A stretch of 64,000 nt of DNA from Rhizobium sp. Root274 (GCF_001429245.1 NZ_LMJE01000001.1:461047-525046), one strand, 5' to 3'. Shown: positions 25,860-34,694, counted from the stretch's first letter. Notes: generated from the letters alone by a model not told the origin. Translations and numbers: made by a program.

Positions 25860-25905
25860 ATTCATGATCATTGTCATGAATGACCTTAAATATGATGATC
25901 ATCAT
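25860..25905. promoter_or_regulatory. two TetR operator-like dyads in a divergent promoter
   Basis: First: ATTCATGA-TCATTG-TCATGAAT, perfect 8-bp arms (25860-25881). Second: ATGATGATCATCAT, a perfect 14-mer (25892-25905), extended by partial ATATTC/GAATAT matches. Both fall between the SDR and TetR genes, so the regulator may bind both and control both directions. Confidence 0.75.
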
Positions 25906-25940
25906 GAATATGTCAACAGCCGTCGCGGAGAATTTTGAAA

Positions 25941-26489
25941 ATGAAAGTCAGCCGAGAACAGATGGTAGAAAATCGGCGCCGGATTCTGGACGTCGCAGGC
26001 CGGTTGTTCAAGGACAAGGGCTTCGACGCGGTCAGCGTTGCGGAAGTCATGAAGGCAGCCGGCATGACCCATGGCGGCTTTTACGGACATTTCACCTCAA
26101 AAGACGATCTCGTGGCGCAGGCGCTGGCTCACGCGTTTGCCGCCGACAGCGCCGGAAACAGCGATTTCAGCACTTTTGTCCGCTCCTACCTGGCTCCGCG
26201 CCACTGCGACAACGCGGCCGAGGGTTGCCCCACTGCGGGTCTCGCTGCCGCCATTCGCCACCAGACACCTGCTGCGCAAGCCGCCATGACAGAGGGTCTG
26301 CGCACGCAGATCGCACGCATCGAGAAGGCGCTGCCTGAACAAAACGCGGACGAGGCGCGTCGCGCAGCGATCGGAAGCTGGGCAGCCATGGTTGGGGCGG
26401 TCATCCTGGCCAGAGCGGTCGATGATCGTCAACTGGCGGAAGAGGTTCTGGAGCAGACGCGCGCCTGGATCGATAACCGCGTCCGCTAG
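25941..26489 (+). CDS. TetR-family repressor
   Basis: A 182-residue TetR-type regulator. The helix-turn-helix RRILDVAGRLFKDKGFDAVSVAEVMKAAGMTHGGFYGHF at the N-terminus matches the family, and the C-terminal helices form the ligand pocket, with Cys in PRHCDNAAEGCP that might be redox-sensitive (inference). The sequence SREQMVENRRRI recalls the subgroup that controls SDR or nitroreductase genes. GGAG lies about 12 bases before the ATG. It is divergent from an SDR gene, with clear dyads between them. Confidence 0.9.
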   Translation: MKVSREQMVENRRRILDVAGRLFKDKGFDAVSVAEVMKAAGMTHGGFYGHFTSKDDLVAQALAHAFAADSAGNSDFSTFVRSYLAPRHCDNAAEGCPTAGLAAAIRHQTPAAQAAMTEGLRTQIARIEKALPEQNADEARRAAIGSWAAMVGAVILARAVDDRQLAEEVLEQTRAWIDNRVR

Positions 26490-26652
26490 GGCGCGGGCAT
26501 GTTCGGTCCCTGATCAAACAATTGCGGCGATCGCAGATGCGAGAGCCCATTGCCTGCAAAATCACAAGCAAACGGTAGCATTCGGGAGGGGCGTGATCGC
26601 CGCCGCGTTCCGTTCCTTTGCGCCGACGTCAACACATGACGGAAAGCCCCCT

Positions 26653-26949
26653 TCATGACACCGCCACCGGCTTCGACCGCATCTTCCTCGCCGTTGCCGG
26701 ATCGGCCCTGCGGCAGAGCCTTGGCGGCAATCCCTTCATGATCAGTTCGGCGTCGGCCACGACCACACGAAAGACCGCAACCGCCACGTCACCGTCAGCA
26801 TCGGTGCTGCCTGTGGTCCCGTGCGCACCACCGCCGACTACGAGCGCCTGCTGGAAGCCGCCGACCGGGCGCTTTATGCGGCCAAGGGGGATGGGCGCAA
26901 CAGCTGGCGGGTGTTTGAGGGGGATGCGGTCGAGAGGGTTGCGGCGTGA
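26653..26949. pseudogene. chimeric relic of a 2-hydroxyacid dehydrogenase and a GGDEF gene
   Basis: The left part (about 26653-26745) is a near-copy of the 3' end of the dehydrogenase gene at 28860-28960. Read on the minus strand it would give VADAELIMKGLPPRLCRRA. The right part (about 26741-26949) is a near-copy of the last 70 codons of the cyclase at 22520-22725, on the plus strand, including the stop. The two join inside TCGG(C)xTCGGCCA, a 13-base sequence shared by both source genes. Neither part is complete. The flanking bases 26490-26652 show no gene. Confidence 0.8.
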
Positions 26950-26986
26950 GGGGGGCGGCGGCGCCACCGACTGCGCGCCCCCGTCG

Positions 26987-28690
26987 TCACATCTGACGCC
27001 CCCAGATGATACATTTGAGCCCATCGGGTTCAAAGTCGAAACGCGCTTCACCTTCGATCGTCGATGCCAAAGCTTGCCGGATCAGTTTCGAGCCGAAACC
27101 CTGCTTCGACGGAGGGTGCACAAGCGGGCCCCCGGCCTCCTTCCACTCGATCTGGAAACCGCTGGAGACATCGGCGAGGGTTTCCCAACGGATCGTGATC
27201 ACGCCGCTCTCGTTCGACAGAGCTCCGTATTTGACGGCATTGGTGCCCAGCTCGTGAATGGCCATGGCCACCATGACCCCGATACGGCCTGACAGTCTGA
27301 CATCGTCGCCAGATACATCGATCCTGTCGGATGCAACCCCAAGGGCACCTGTGGTGGTCAGAACGAGTTCCTTGAGGCTGAGCTCCTGCCAGTCATCCCG
27401 GACAAGAAGATCATGTGTTCTTGCAAGAGAGGACAGACGGGTGTGAAACGCGCCTAGCGCCGTTGCCGGATCCTCCAGGCTGCGAAATGTCAGCGTGGCG
27501 ATGGCCTGCACCAACGACAGTGTATTCTTCACCCGGTGGTTCAGTTCCAGAAGCAGGAGCTTTCGGTCATTCTCGCTCTGCTTCAGGTCCTCGATCTCCG
27601 TTGCAGTGCCAAACCAGCAGAAGTTTGCATCAGAGACATTCCTGTGCAGGACAGCACGGCTCAGGTGCCACCGGTAGCTCCCGTCTGCCATCCTCAGCCG
27701 GTGGTCGCAAGCATAGTCCCGGCCGTCGGCAGCGGCGATGCTCCAGTCATGGTTCGTCCGCTCCAAGTCATCAGGGTGGACGAGATTATGCCAGTCGAAC
27801 AGGCCTGTAACCGGATCGCGGGCCGGCCAGAATTCCGCAATCCGCCGGTTGTAATAGGTGACCCGCCCGTCGGCATCCGCCGTCCAGACGAGCTGCGGCA
27901 TCGCGTCGGCCAACTGCTCGAACTGCCTCTGAAGCTGAACACTCAGTTCTTCAAGCTCTCGTTGCTCGGTAACGTCTGTATTCGTTCCGAACCAGGAGTG
28001 GATGTTTCCGTGACTGTCACGGATCGGACGAGCGCGCGAAAGGAACCAGCGGAAACTGCCGTCAGCTTTTCGGAGAGGAAAGATATCTTCCCAGTCTTCG
28101 CCGGTCGCGAAGCAATGGGCAATGTGCTCGACCACCCGGTCGACGTGATCGGGATGATGCACATCGCGCCATCCCCACCCCTCCATCTGGTCCAAGGTCT
28201 TGCCGGTATAGTCGTGCCAACGCGCATTGAACCAGTAGATCCATCCTTCTCGGTTGGCGACCCACGCCAACTGATCGATATTGTTCGCCAGCGCGCGGAA
28301 CCCGACTTCCGTATCGCCAGACCGATGGTCGGTGATGTCCACATTGACGCCCCGGATAGCGATGATCTGGCCGTCCGCCGTCCGTTCGATGGCTGCCCGG
28401 TCGAGGATATGCCGAATGGTCCCGTCCGGTCGTATGATCCGAAATTCATGGGAATACTGTTGAGAATTCTCCAGGAACGCGCTGGTTTCAGCTTCGACAC
28501 GCAGCCGATCCTCCGGATGTAGCAGGTCGTAGAAACCGAACTCTCCAGTGGGTGGGCGTTCGAGCCCGTAAATCGCCACAAGTCCGGGAGACCACTCCAG
28601 CACATCATCGGCGACACGCCACAGATAGGTACCGATACCTTCAAGCATCGGCACGCTGTGTTCTTCAGGCTGGGAAATTATGCCAAGCAT
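26987..28690 (-). CDS. HWE-family histidine kinase with three PAS domains
   Basis: A 567-residue soluble sensor kinase. Three PAS/PAC units (about 20-130, 140-250, 260-380; each has WxxDxxxRxxxxN- and HPDD-type motifs such as LHPEDRL, HHPDHVDR and VHPDDLER) precede an HWE/HisKA_2 kinase: LNHRVKNTLSLVQAIA with the phospho-acceptor His, and HELGTNAVKYGALS as the N box. There are no membrane helices. PAS sensors may detect light, redox or a ligand. No response regulator is adjacent. The start is uncertain (TTG 28720, ATG 28690 or ATG 28648). A dyad, 28743-28761, lies upstream. Confidence 0.88.
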   Translation of the reverse strand: MLGIISQPEEHSVPMLEGIGTYLWRVADDVLEWSPGLVAIYGLERPPTGEFGFYDLLHPEDRLRVEAETSAFLENSQQYSHEFRIIRPDGTIRHILDRAAIERTADGQIIAIRGVNVDITDHRSGDTEVGFRALANNIDQLAWVANREGWIYWFNARWHDYTGKTLDQMEGWGWRDVHHPDHVDRVVEHIAHCFATGEDWEDIFPLRKADGSFRWFLSRARPIRDSHGNIHSWFGTNTDVTEQRELEELSVQLQRQFEQLADAMPQLVWTADADGRVTYYNRRIAEFWPARDPVTGLFDWHNLVHPDDLERTNHDWSIAAADGRDYACDHRLRMADGSYRWHLSRAVLHRNVSDANFCWFGTATEIEDLKQSENDRKLLLLELNHRVKNTLSLVQAIATLTFRSLEDPATALGAFHTRLSSLARTHDLLVRDDWQELSLKELVLTTTGALGVASDRIDVSGDDVRLSGRIGVMVAMAIHELGTNAVKYGALSNESGVITIRWETLADVSSGFQIEWKEAGGPLVHPPSKQGFGSKLIRQALASTIEGEARFDFEPDGLKCIIWGRQM

Positions 28691-28742
28691 GCAACGATGT
28701 TCCGAAAATGGGTTCAACAAAATAACGTCTTAAACAGTTATA

Positions 28743-28761
28743 TGCACCAAAATATGGTGCA
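28743..28761. promoter_or_regulatory. inverted repeat upstream of the HWE kinase
   Basis: TGCACCA, spacer AAATA, TGGTGCA: perfect 7-bp arms, about 50 bases before the kinase start and within AT-rich DNA. The spacing suits a dimeric regulator. No candidate regulator is linked. Confidence 0.5.
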
Positions 28762-28859
28762 CTGATAGCGCAGGACTCACCCCTCAACTCTACGGCGAGG
28801 TGCGCTTGTCTGGTCCTTAGTGGCAGACAATACTTCCAACGGCAACAGTCAGCCGCCCC

Positions 28860-29885
28860 TCACGACACCGCCACCGGCTTCGACCGCATCCGCATCGCGG
28901 TTGCCGGATCCGCCCGCCGGCAGAGCCTGGGCGGCAGGCCTTTCAGGATCAGTTCGGCATCGGCCACCGCCATTGATCCCAGTGCATAGAAGGCGTCGCG
29001 GGTGCCGCCGGTGCGGTGGGCGGAGAGGAGGATGTTGGGGGCGTTGCGGACGGGGTCGTCAGCCGGGACGGGTTCTTCCGGGAAGACGTCGGTTGCGACC
29101 TTGATATGGCCGGAGGCCGCCGCCTCGATCATGGCGGGGAAATCGACCACGGCGGCGCGGCTCATCAGGAGGAAGGCAGCACCCTGTTTCATCAGGGCGA
29201 ACTCGCGCGCGCCGATGAAGCCCTCGTTTTCGCTGGTGACGCTGGCGAAAACGCAGACGACCTGGCTTCGCTCCAAGACCTCGTCCAGCGTCGCGGGCTG
29301 GCAATCCTCTCGCGTGATGATCTCCTCCGGCAGCCAGGGATCGAAGACGCGGACCGTGTTCTTGAACGGGCGGATCAGATCGCGGAACGCCTGGCCGAGA
29401 TCGCCGAAGCCGATGAGGCCGACCGGGGCGCCGGCGAAGCGGAAGGTGTCGGTATTGCCTTCGAGGCCGTAAGCTTCGGTGCCGGCGCGAAACGCGCGGT
29501 CGGCGACGGTGATGCCGCGGGCGAGATCGAGCGCCATGGCGAGCGCTGCTTCCGCCACCGGCGCGGCGAAGGCGGAGGCCGGCGTGATCACCCAGATGCC
29601 GCGCTCGACGCAGGCCTGGTAATCGATATTGGGCAGGAAATTGGATTCGACATTGATGATGGCCTTCAGCTTCGGCGCCCGGTCGAGCCGTTCCTTCGGC
29701 ATGTCGGTCTGGCCGAAGATCAGCACCGTGTCGGGCAGATAGCACTCGACCAAATCTGCGGGCATTTGGCGGTCTTCACAGACGATCACCTCGCCCAGCG
29801 CCTCCAGCCGCGCCCGGACGGCGGGTTCCATGATGAGATCCAGCGTTCTCGGCAGCGGATCGACCAGAATGACAGCGCGGCTCAT
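28860..29885 (-). CDS. D-2-hydroxyacid dehydrogenase family protein
   Basis: A 341-residue NAD(P)-dependent dehydrogenase. The Rossmann loop VGLIGFGDLGQAF carries GxGxxG; the catalytic Arg is in SRAAVVDFPAM, a Glu lies further on, and the His may be in LSAHRTGGT. The family reduces 2-keto acids or oxidises D-2-hydroxy acids; the substrate is unknown. The ATG at 29885 has a strong AGGGAGGAAAC site. The open frame upstream is repeat DNA rather than coding. The last 30 codons have a near-copy in the relic at 26653-26745. Confidence 0.88.
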   Translation of the reverse strand: MSRAVILVDPLPRTLDLIMEPAVRARLEALGEVIVCEDRQMPADLVECYLPDTVLIFGQTDMPKERLDRAPKLKAIINVESNFLPNIDYQACVERGIWVITPASAFAAPVAEAALAMALDLARGITVADRAFRAGTEAYGLEGNTDTFRFAGAPVGLIGFGDLGQAFRDLIRPFKNTVRVFDPWLPEEIITREDCQPATLDEVLERSQVVCVFASVTSENEGFIGAREFALMKQGAAFLLMSRAAVVDFPAMIEAAASGHIKVATDVFPEEPVPADDPVRNAPNILLSAHRTGGTRDAFYALGSMAVADAELILKGLPPRLCRRADPATAMRMRSKPVAVS

Positions 29886-30006
29886 CGTTTCCTCCCTTGA
29901 GAATCGCAGTTGGGTGGAGCTTAGCGCGAAACGGGGATCGGTGGGGAGGATTGGATATGGCTGCGGGTGCGGGGTGGAACTGGATTGCGATTGAGGTGGG
30001 TGATAC

Positions 30007-30285
30007 CCCCTCTGCCCTGCCGGGCATCTCCCCCACACATGCAGGGCTATCGCATATGGGACACCCGTGGCGGTTCCGGGTTCCCTCTTCTCCCCTCTGG
30101 GAGAAGTGCCGAGCGTATGCGAGGCGATGAGGGGTCTGCTCGGCACAGCTTAGCGCTTCGCGCCCCCCTCATCCGGCCCTGCGGGCCACCTTCTCCCCGC
30201 TGGGGAGAAGAGGGAGGCCGCTTCGTGCGCCGCTTAAATCTATATGCAATAGCCCTACCACACGGGGGGAGAGCGGGAGGCGGCC
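30007..30285. repeat. mosaic of palindromic intergenic repeats
   Basis: The outer parts pair: GGGCATCTCCCCCACACATG... AGGGCTATCGCATAT on the left and ATATGCAATAGCCCTACCACA... GGGGGGAGAGC on the right. Inside lie two more hairpins, GGGAGAAG types around 30095-30110 and 30183-30215 (TTCTCCCCGCTGGGGAGAA). The spacer 29886-30414 between the dehydrogenase and cupin genes is otherwise empty of genes. Confidence 0.75.
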
Positions 30286-30414
30286 GGGCTTGGCGTCAGG
30301 ACATGGCGTTCGGGCGGGCAGATGGCCTCGGGCGCAGGCGATGGGGATCGCGGTCGACGCCGCATGGGGGAGCCGCAAAAAGGAGCGGCAGAGGAGCGGC
30401 GTCGACTTGGGGCA

Positions 30415-30870
30415 TCAGGCAATGGGGGCGCCGAGCAGATCGATGGCGTGGGCGCTGCAAATGCGGGCAAGAGCCTGCTGCTGTTCCTGGGTTGGCGGCA
30501 GTTGCTCGGGCAGACCGTCTGCGGTGGCGGGACGAGCGGCCGCCCGGACCATGTTCTCGAAGGGACCATTGGTGATGGTGAGGCAGCGACCATAATCCGA
30601 CAGCACGCGGAAACCATGGATGCAATCCTTCGGCAGATGGATGGTGTCGCCTGCGCCCGCTTCGATGACCTCGCCATCCCGCTGGAAGCGGAAGCGGCCT
30701 TCGAGGATGAAAAAGGTTTCGCTTTCCTGATGATGCACATGCAACGGCGGGGCGAAGTCCTTGGCCATTCGATGTTCGATGATGGACAGGCCTTCGGCAT
30801 TGTCCGCCTGCTTGAGGTGGACGAGGAGCTGGGCGGTCATGAACCAGAGGTTTTCGGGGGTCGCGGTCAT
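30415..30870 (-). CDS. cupin-domain protein
   Basis: A 151-residue cupin. The first motif PPLHVHHQESETFFILEG (two His, one Glu) and a degenerate second motif (DCIHGFRVLS) indicate a small metal-binding beta-barrel. Function unknown; such cupins range from isomerases to small-molecule dioxygenases or sensors. AAAGGA precedes the ATG at 30870. It faces the LysR gene at 31236, with a damaged region between them. Confidence 0.82.
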   Translation of the reverse strand: MTATPENLWFMTAQLLVHLKQADNAEGLSIIEHRMAKDFAPPLHVHHQESETFFILEGRFRFQRDGEVIEAGAGDTIHLPKDCIHGFRVLSDYGRCLTITNGPFENMVRAAARPATADGLPEQLPPTQEQQQALARICSAHAIDLLGAPIA

Positions 30871-31138
30871 AAGATTTCCTTTCATGGGTGAAATGGCGCG
30901 CACAAGCGCGCGATCGAGGTTGGGACTGTTGTCTTTCTCAGCCAAAATCGGGGTCGTCGCGGCGAGGACCGTGCCTCTTCCACCCGTGATGAACGCGCCC
31001 TCGCCCCTTCCCCCTTGGCGGGGTGATCGCCGTCGATGCGGCCGTGCCTTCGGCATGATCGGCAAAGGTGCCGACACGCCGCAGGCAGGCGTCATGGGGG
31101 TGCGATCTTGCGATTGAGACGAGGACAAACGCCTTCAC
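30871..31138 (-). pseudogene. remnant start of an oxidoreductase-like gene, followed by degenerate DNA
   Basis: A GTG at 31138 has GGAG with good spacing and would read VKAFVLVSIARS, very like the beginning of the MDR gene at 23829 (VKAFVVEKY with GGAGAAAACCC). After eight or so codons the likeness ends, and the frame continues without family features to 30938. A deletion that removed most of a LysR-controlled oxidoreductase gene would explain this. It is weak evidence. Confidence 0.35.
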
Positions 31139-31158
31139 CGATTTTCTCCGAAACCAAT

Positions 31159-31181
31159 TTTGATGCGCCCGATGTATCAAA
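31159..31181. promoter_or_regulatory. LysR-type T-N11-A box
   Basis: TTTGAT, 11 bases, ATCAAA: perfect 6-bp dyad with the LysR T-N11-A core, in the gap between the LysR gene at 31236 and the damaged gene at 31138. The location fits a divergent LysR-controlled promoter. Confidence 0.7.
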
Positions 31182-31235
31182 GGGTCCGGAAATGATAAGA
31201 CCGATCATCGAGCATCATTGTATGAAAGAATGAGC

Positions 31236-32141
31236 ATGAAGTCGCTGGATCCGCTGGAAGGCGTTGCCGCCTTTCTGACTGTCGCCAAACATCTGAGCTT
31301 CACCCGCGCGGCGGAAGAGTTGAGGATGTCGCGGGCAACCGTCAGCGCCCAGGTTCAGGTGCTGGAGAGCAAGCTCGGCGTGCGGCTTTTGCATCGCTCG
31401 ACCCGCAATGTCGTTTTGACCGAGGCGGGCTCGGCCTATGTCCAGTCGCTGACCGGCATCCTGCCGCAGATCCGCGAAGCGGAGCGGGCGGCACTCAGCT
31501 ATCAGGAGGAGGTTGTCGGCCGGCTGAAGATGACCGTGCCGCCTGAATTTGCGCAGATGCACATGGCGCCGATCATCGCCGAATTCCTCAAGCGCAATCC
31601 TTCGGTGTCCATCGACGTCACGTTTTCACACCGGGCGGTCAACCTGATCGAGGAAGGCTATGATCTGGCCATTCGCGGGACCATCGTGCTGGAGCCCAAT
31701 CTCATCACCCGCCCTCTCGGCGATTCACCGCTCGTCATCTGTGCCGCACCCGAATATCTCGAAAGACATGGCGCCCCGGCCGAGCCCATCGATCTTGCAA
31801 ACCATGCCTTGCTGCATTTCTCCGGCCTGCGCTGGGGCAATGTCTGGGTGATGAGCAAGGACGGGCAGACGCTGCGCGTGCCGATCGTGCCGCGTTATCT
31901 CGCCAATGACGGCCTTACGCTGCGGGATGTGGCTGTGGCCGGGGCCGGCATCACACTGTTGCCCATGTTCGAAATCGGCCGGGAGATCCGGGACGGGCGG
32001 CTGGTGCGCGTGCTCGACCAGTGGGAGATCGGCTCGGTGCCCGTTCATGCCGTCTATCCCGCCAACAAGAACATCGCCTCCAAGGTCCGGCGGTTCACCG
32101 ACTTCCTGGCGAAGAGCCTGCCGAAGGATGCCTATTGCTAG
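31236..32141 (+). CDS. LysR-family transcriptional regulator
   Basis: A 301-residue LysR regulator. The N-terminal winged helix has FLTVAKHLSFTRAAEELRMSRATVSAQVQVLESKLGVRLLHRSTR, and the effector domain follows (MTVPPEFAQMHMAP... AVAGAGITLLPMFE). It looks like the subgroup that controls neighbouring oxidoreductases. The start could be ATG 31230 or 31236; 31236 has better spacing to GAAAGA. Its probable divergent target has been lost or truncated; the cupin gene may remain under its control. Confidence 0.9.
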   Translation: MKSLDPLEGVAAFLTVAKHLSFTRAAEELRMSRATVSAQVQVLESKLGVRLLHRSTRNVVLTEAGSAYVQSLTGILPQIREAERAALSYQEEVVGRLKMTVPPEFAQMHMAPIIAEFLKRNPSVSIDVTFSHRAVNLIEEGYDLAIRGTIVLEPNLITRPLGDSPLVICAAPEYLERHGAPAEPIDLANHALLHFSGLRWGNVWVMSKDGQTLRVPIVPRYLANDGLTLRDVAVAGAGITLLPMFEIGREIRDGRLVRVLDQWEIGSVPVHAVYPANKNIASKVRRFTDFLAKSLPKDAYC

Positions 32142-32308
32142 GGCTGGACGGGAAGGACTACGCGGGCACGGCAACGCTCAGAAGGGCGCGATGAGCGGGC
32201 GGCGTGATGCGCGGTTGGCCGGAATGTCCGCTTCTGGCTCAAGCCAGTCAATGGCGCGACGCCGATGACGATCTGTTTCGACTGTTGATCTGAACCGGCC
32301 ATGCGACC

Positions 32309-33229
32309 TCACATTGCAGCGGGGCTTTTCACATTCTGCCTGCGCAGGAACTCCCGGAACCAGCGCTGCGCGGGATGAACATCGTTGCGCCGGTGCCAGG
32401 ACATGTCGAACCGGACGGAACCCAGAGGAAGTGGCGGTTCAAATATCGCGAGGTCTCCTGTCGCGTCGGACGCCTCGACGACGCCCCGCATCAAAGTCGC
32501 GACGAGATCCGAAGACGCGATCAGTTTCGGGGCCGCGTACATGTGAGGCAGAGTGAGCGCCAGCCGTCGACGGAGCCCCCGTTTTGCGAGCGCGGCGTCC
32601 ACCACTCCGAACCTGTCACTTTCCAACGAAACGAGCAGGTGGGACATCTGCAGAAAGGCGTCGAGCGTCAGTTCCTGCGAAGCGAGCAAATGGTCCTTCC
32701 TGACGATGCACACGAAGGTCTCCTCGAAAAGAGGTTCGCTCAGGATGCGGCCGGCCGGCGTGTGAGGAACGCCAACCGTCAGGTCGACCTCACCTGAATC
32801 CAGCAGCGTGACCGCCTCGTCGCGGTGCCCAAGATTGCGAACATGCATGACCATTCCTGGAGCTTCATGCCTCAAGGCGGCCAGCAGCCTGGGGAGCAAC
32901 ACAAATGCCGCATGCTCGGCCAGTCCGATCGAGATGGTTGCCGTCGATTGCGACGGCTCAAATGTCTGGGTGAACTCAAGCGTCTTTTGGATTTGCGACA
33001 GCGCATGTCCGATCGGCTCCGCCAGGTCGACCGCACGCGGGGTCGGCTGCAGGCCGTCCGGGCCGCGGATGAAGAGTTCGTCGTTCAGAAGGCTCCGTAG
33101 CCGCGACAGGGCCGCGCTCATGGCAGGCTGCGTTCTTCCGATTCGAACGCCAGCGCGTGTGACGCTTCGCTCTGCCATGAGGGCGTCAAAGGCGACAAGA
33201 AGGTTGAGGTCTATTCCATGTAAATCCAT
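32309..33229 (-). CDS. LysR-family regulator (NodD-like group)
   Basis: A 306-residue LysR protein starting MDLHGIDLNLLVAFDALMAERSVTRAGVRIGRTQPAMSAAL, a subgroup with the DLNLL opening shared with NodD/NahR-type regulators. The C-terminal effector domain is complete. It is divergent from a SnoaL-like gene and an MDR gene, likely its regulon. A dyad ATCGA-GTA-TCGAT lies 20-32 bases upstream of its start. Confidence 0.9.
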   Translation of the reverse strand: MDLHGIDLNLLVAFDALMAERSVTRAGVRIGRTQPAMSAALSRLRSLLNDELFIRGPDGLQPTPRAVDLAEPIGHALSQIQKTLEFTQTFEPSQSTATISIGLAEHAAFVLLPRLLAALRHEAPGMVMHVRNLGHRDEAVTLLDSGEVDLTVGVPHTPAGRILSEPLFEETFVCIVRKDHLLASQELTLDAFLQMSHLLVSLESDRFGVVDAALAKRGLRRRLALTLPHMYAAPKLIASSDLVATLMRGVVEASDATGDLAIFEPPLPLGSVRFDMSWHRRNDVHPAQRWFREFLRRQNVKSPAAM

Positions 33230-33248
33230 GGCGTGGATGTTTACTCAT

Positions 33249-33261
33249 ATCGAGTATCGAT
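33249..33261. promoter_or_regulatory. dyad between LysR and SnoaL-like genes
   Basis: ATCGA-GTA-TCGAT, perfect 5-bp arms in the 89-base divergent gap. It is a candidate LysR binding element for the gene pair. Confidence 0.5.
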
Positions 33262-33318
33262 TTCAATGATGGATCGGCGACGTATAGAAACGGTGTCTCA
33301 CTCACCTGGAGCAAACGA

Positions 33319-33771
33319 ATGAGCACCAACAACCGCCCCGTAGTCAGCGGCATTTCCGAGCAGGACCTGCAGACGCTGATGCGCTTCTATACTGCTTTCG
33401 CCGGTCAGCCCGACCTCCTCGACGAATGCGTCACACCCGACTGGCAGGATATTCCGCTGGCGCCGGGCCAGGCGCCTGGACGCGAGGGCATGAAACCTCT
33501 GATCGAAGGTTTCGGCGCCGCCTTCGCCGACCTGACAGTCGAGGTTCTGGAGGTCATCGGTGGCCCAGACCGCGCGGCCGTCCGCGCCGTCATCACCGGA
33601 CGTCACGTTGCGGAATGGTTCGGTGTACCGGCCACCGGCCGCGCGTTTTCCCTCGCCATTCACGAGTTTCACACGATCGAAAACGGCATGCTGACCAAGA
33701 CCTACCACATGGAGGACTGGATGGGCTGGTTCGCACAGGTCGGCGCGCAGCCGGTTGCATCAGGAGAATGA
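33319..33771 (+). CDS. SnoaL-like cyclase/ester-cyclase family protein
   Basis: A 150-residue NTF2-fold protein of the SnoaL-like group: MRFYTAFAGQPDLLDECVTPDWQDI, GREGMKPLIEGFGAAFADL and the IHEFHTIENGMLTKTYHMEDW end. SnoaL proteins cyclise polyketides, but many relatives have unknown roles. Its TGA overlaps the first ATG of the following MDR gene, so the two are one operon divergent from a LysR gene. Confidence 0.85.
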   Translation: MSTNNRPVVSGISEQDLQTLMRFYTAFAGQPDLLDECVTPDWQDIPLAPGQAPGREGMKPLIEGFGAAFADLTVEVLEVIGGPDRAAVRAVITGRHVAEWFGVPATGRAFSLAIHEFHTIENGMLTKTYHMEDWMGWFAQVGAQPVASGE

Positions 33772-33773
33772 CG

Positions 33774-34694
33774 ATGAGGAGCATTGTCTTGACCGCCTAT
33801 GGCGAGGCCCCATACCTCACTGAGGTGGCAATGCCGGAACCCGGCACGACCGACGTCCTCGTCCGCGTTGTGGCTGCCTCCCTCAACCCGCTGGATAACA
33901 AGCTGCAGGCGGGTTACATGGATGGCTTCTTCCCGCTCACCTTCCCTTCAAAGATGGGGACAGATGTGGCTGGCATCGTCGAGAAGACCGGCTCGCTGAT
34001 GTCCCGGTGGCGGGTCGGCGACCGCGTGGTCGCGCGACTGGCTCCCACCGCGGGCGGCGCCTTTGCCGAGTTCGCTCTCGTTCCGGAAGACCAGCTCGTT
34101 CTCATCCCCGAAGGCATCGACTTCGACCAAGCGGCCGGCATGCCGACGGCTGCGGCAACCGCATGGCAGGCTCTGTTCGAGACCGCGGGTCTGACGGCAG
34201 GTCAAACCGTGCTGATCCATGCTGGCGCAGGTGGCGTCGGCAGCTTTGCGATCCAGTTCGCCCATGCCGCCGGTGCACGCGTTGTCGCCACGGCTTCAGG
34301 CGATGGCATAGAGATCGCCCGCCGCCTTGGCGCCGACCAGGTCATAGACTACCGTGCGGCAGATTTTGCATCAGCCGTTTCCGATGCTGATGTCGTGCTG
34401 GACACCATCGGCGGTGACACACAGCAGAAGTCCTTTGGCGTCCTGCGCCGAGGTGGCAAGCTCATTACCATCGTAAGCCCTCCGGACGAGACCTTGGCAA
34501 AGGCACATGGCGTGGAGGCGGCATTCGTCTTCCATGCGTCGGATGGCAAGCGGCTCTCTACGGTGATGAAGGAAATCGCCTCCAAGGGGATGTCGCCTTT
34601 GATCGACAGCACCTTCTCTCTCGAAGCTTTCGGTGAAGCCTTCGCACGGCAGGCTTCCGGTCGAGCGCGCGGCAAGATCAGCATTCGCATCTGA
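33774..34694 (+). CDS. MDR-family NADP-dependent oxidoreductase
   Basis: A 306-residue zinc-independent quinone-oxidoreductase-like MDR: PSKMGTDVAGIVEKTG, GMPTAAATAWQALFE, and the NADPH loop HAGAGGVGSFAIQFA. There are no zinc-ligand cysteines. It probably reduces enones or quinones. Two ATGs lie at 33768 and 33774; the second has AGGAGA with 6-base spacing and is preferred. It forms an operon with the SnoaL-like gene. Confidence 0.88.
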   Translation: MRSIVLTAYGEAPYLTEVAMPEPGTTDVLVRVVAASLNPLDNKLQAGYMDGFFPLTFPSKMGTDVAGIVEKTGSLMSRWRVGDRVVARLAPTAGGAFAEFALVPEDQLVLIPEGIDFDQAAGMPTAAATAWQALFETAGLTAGQTVLIHAGAGGVGSFAIQFAHAAGARVVATASGDGIEIARRLGADQVIDYRAADFASAVSDADVVLDTIGGDTQQKSFGVLRRGGKLITIVSPPDETLAKAHGVEAAFVFHASDGKRLSTVMKEIASKGMSPLIDSTFSLEAFGEAFARQASGRARGKISIRI

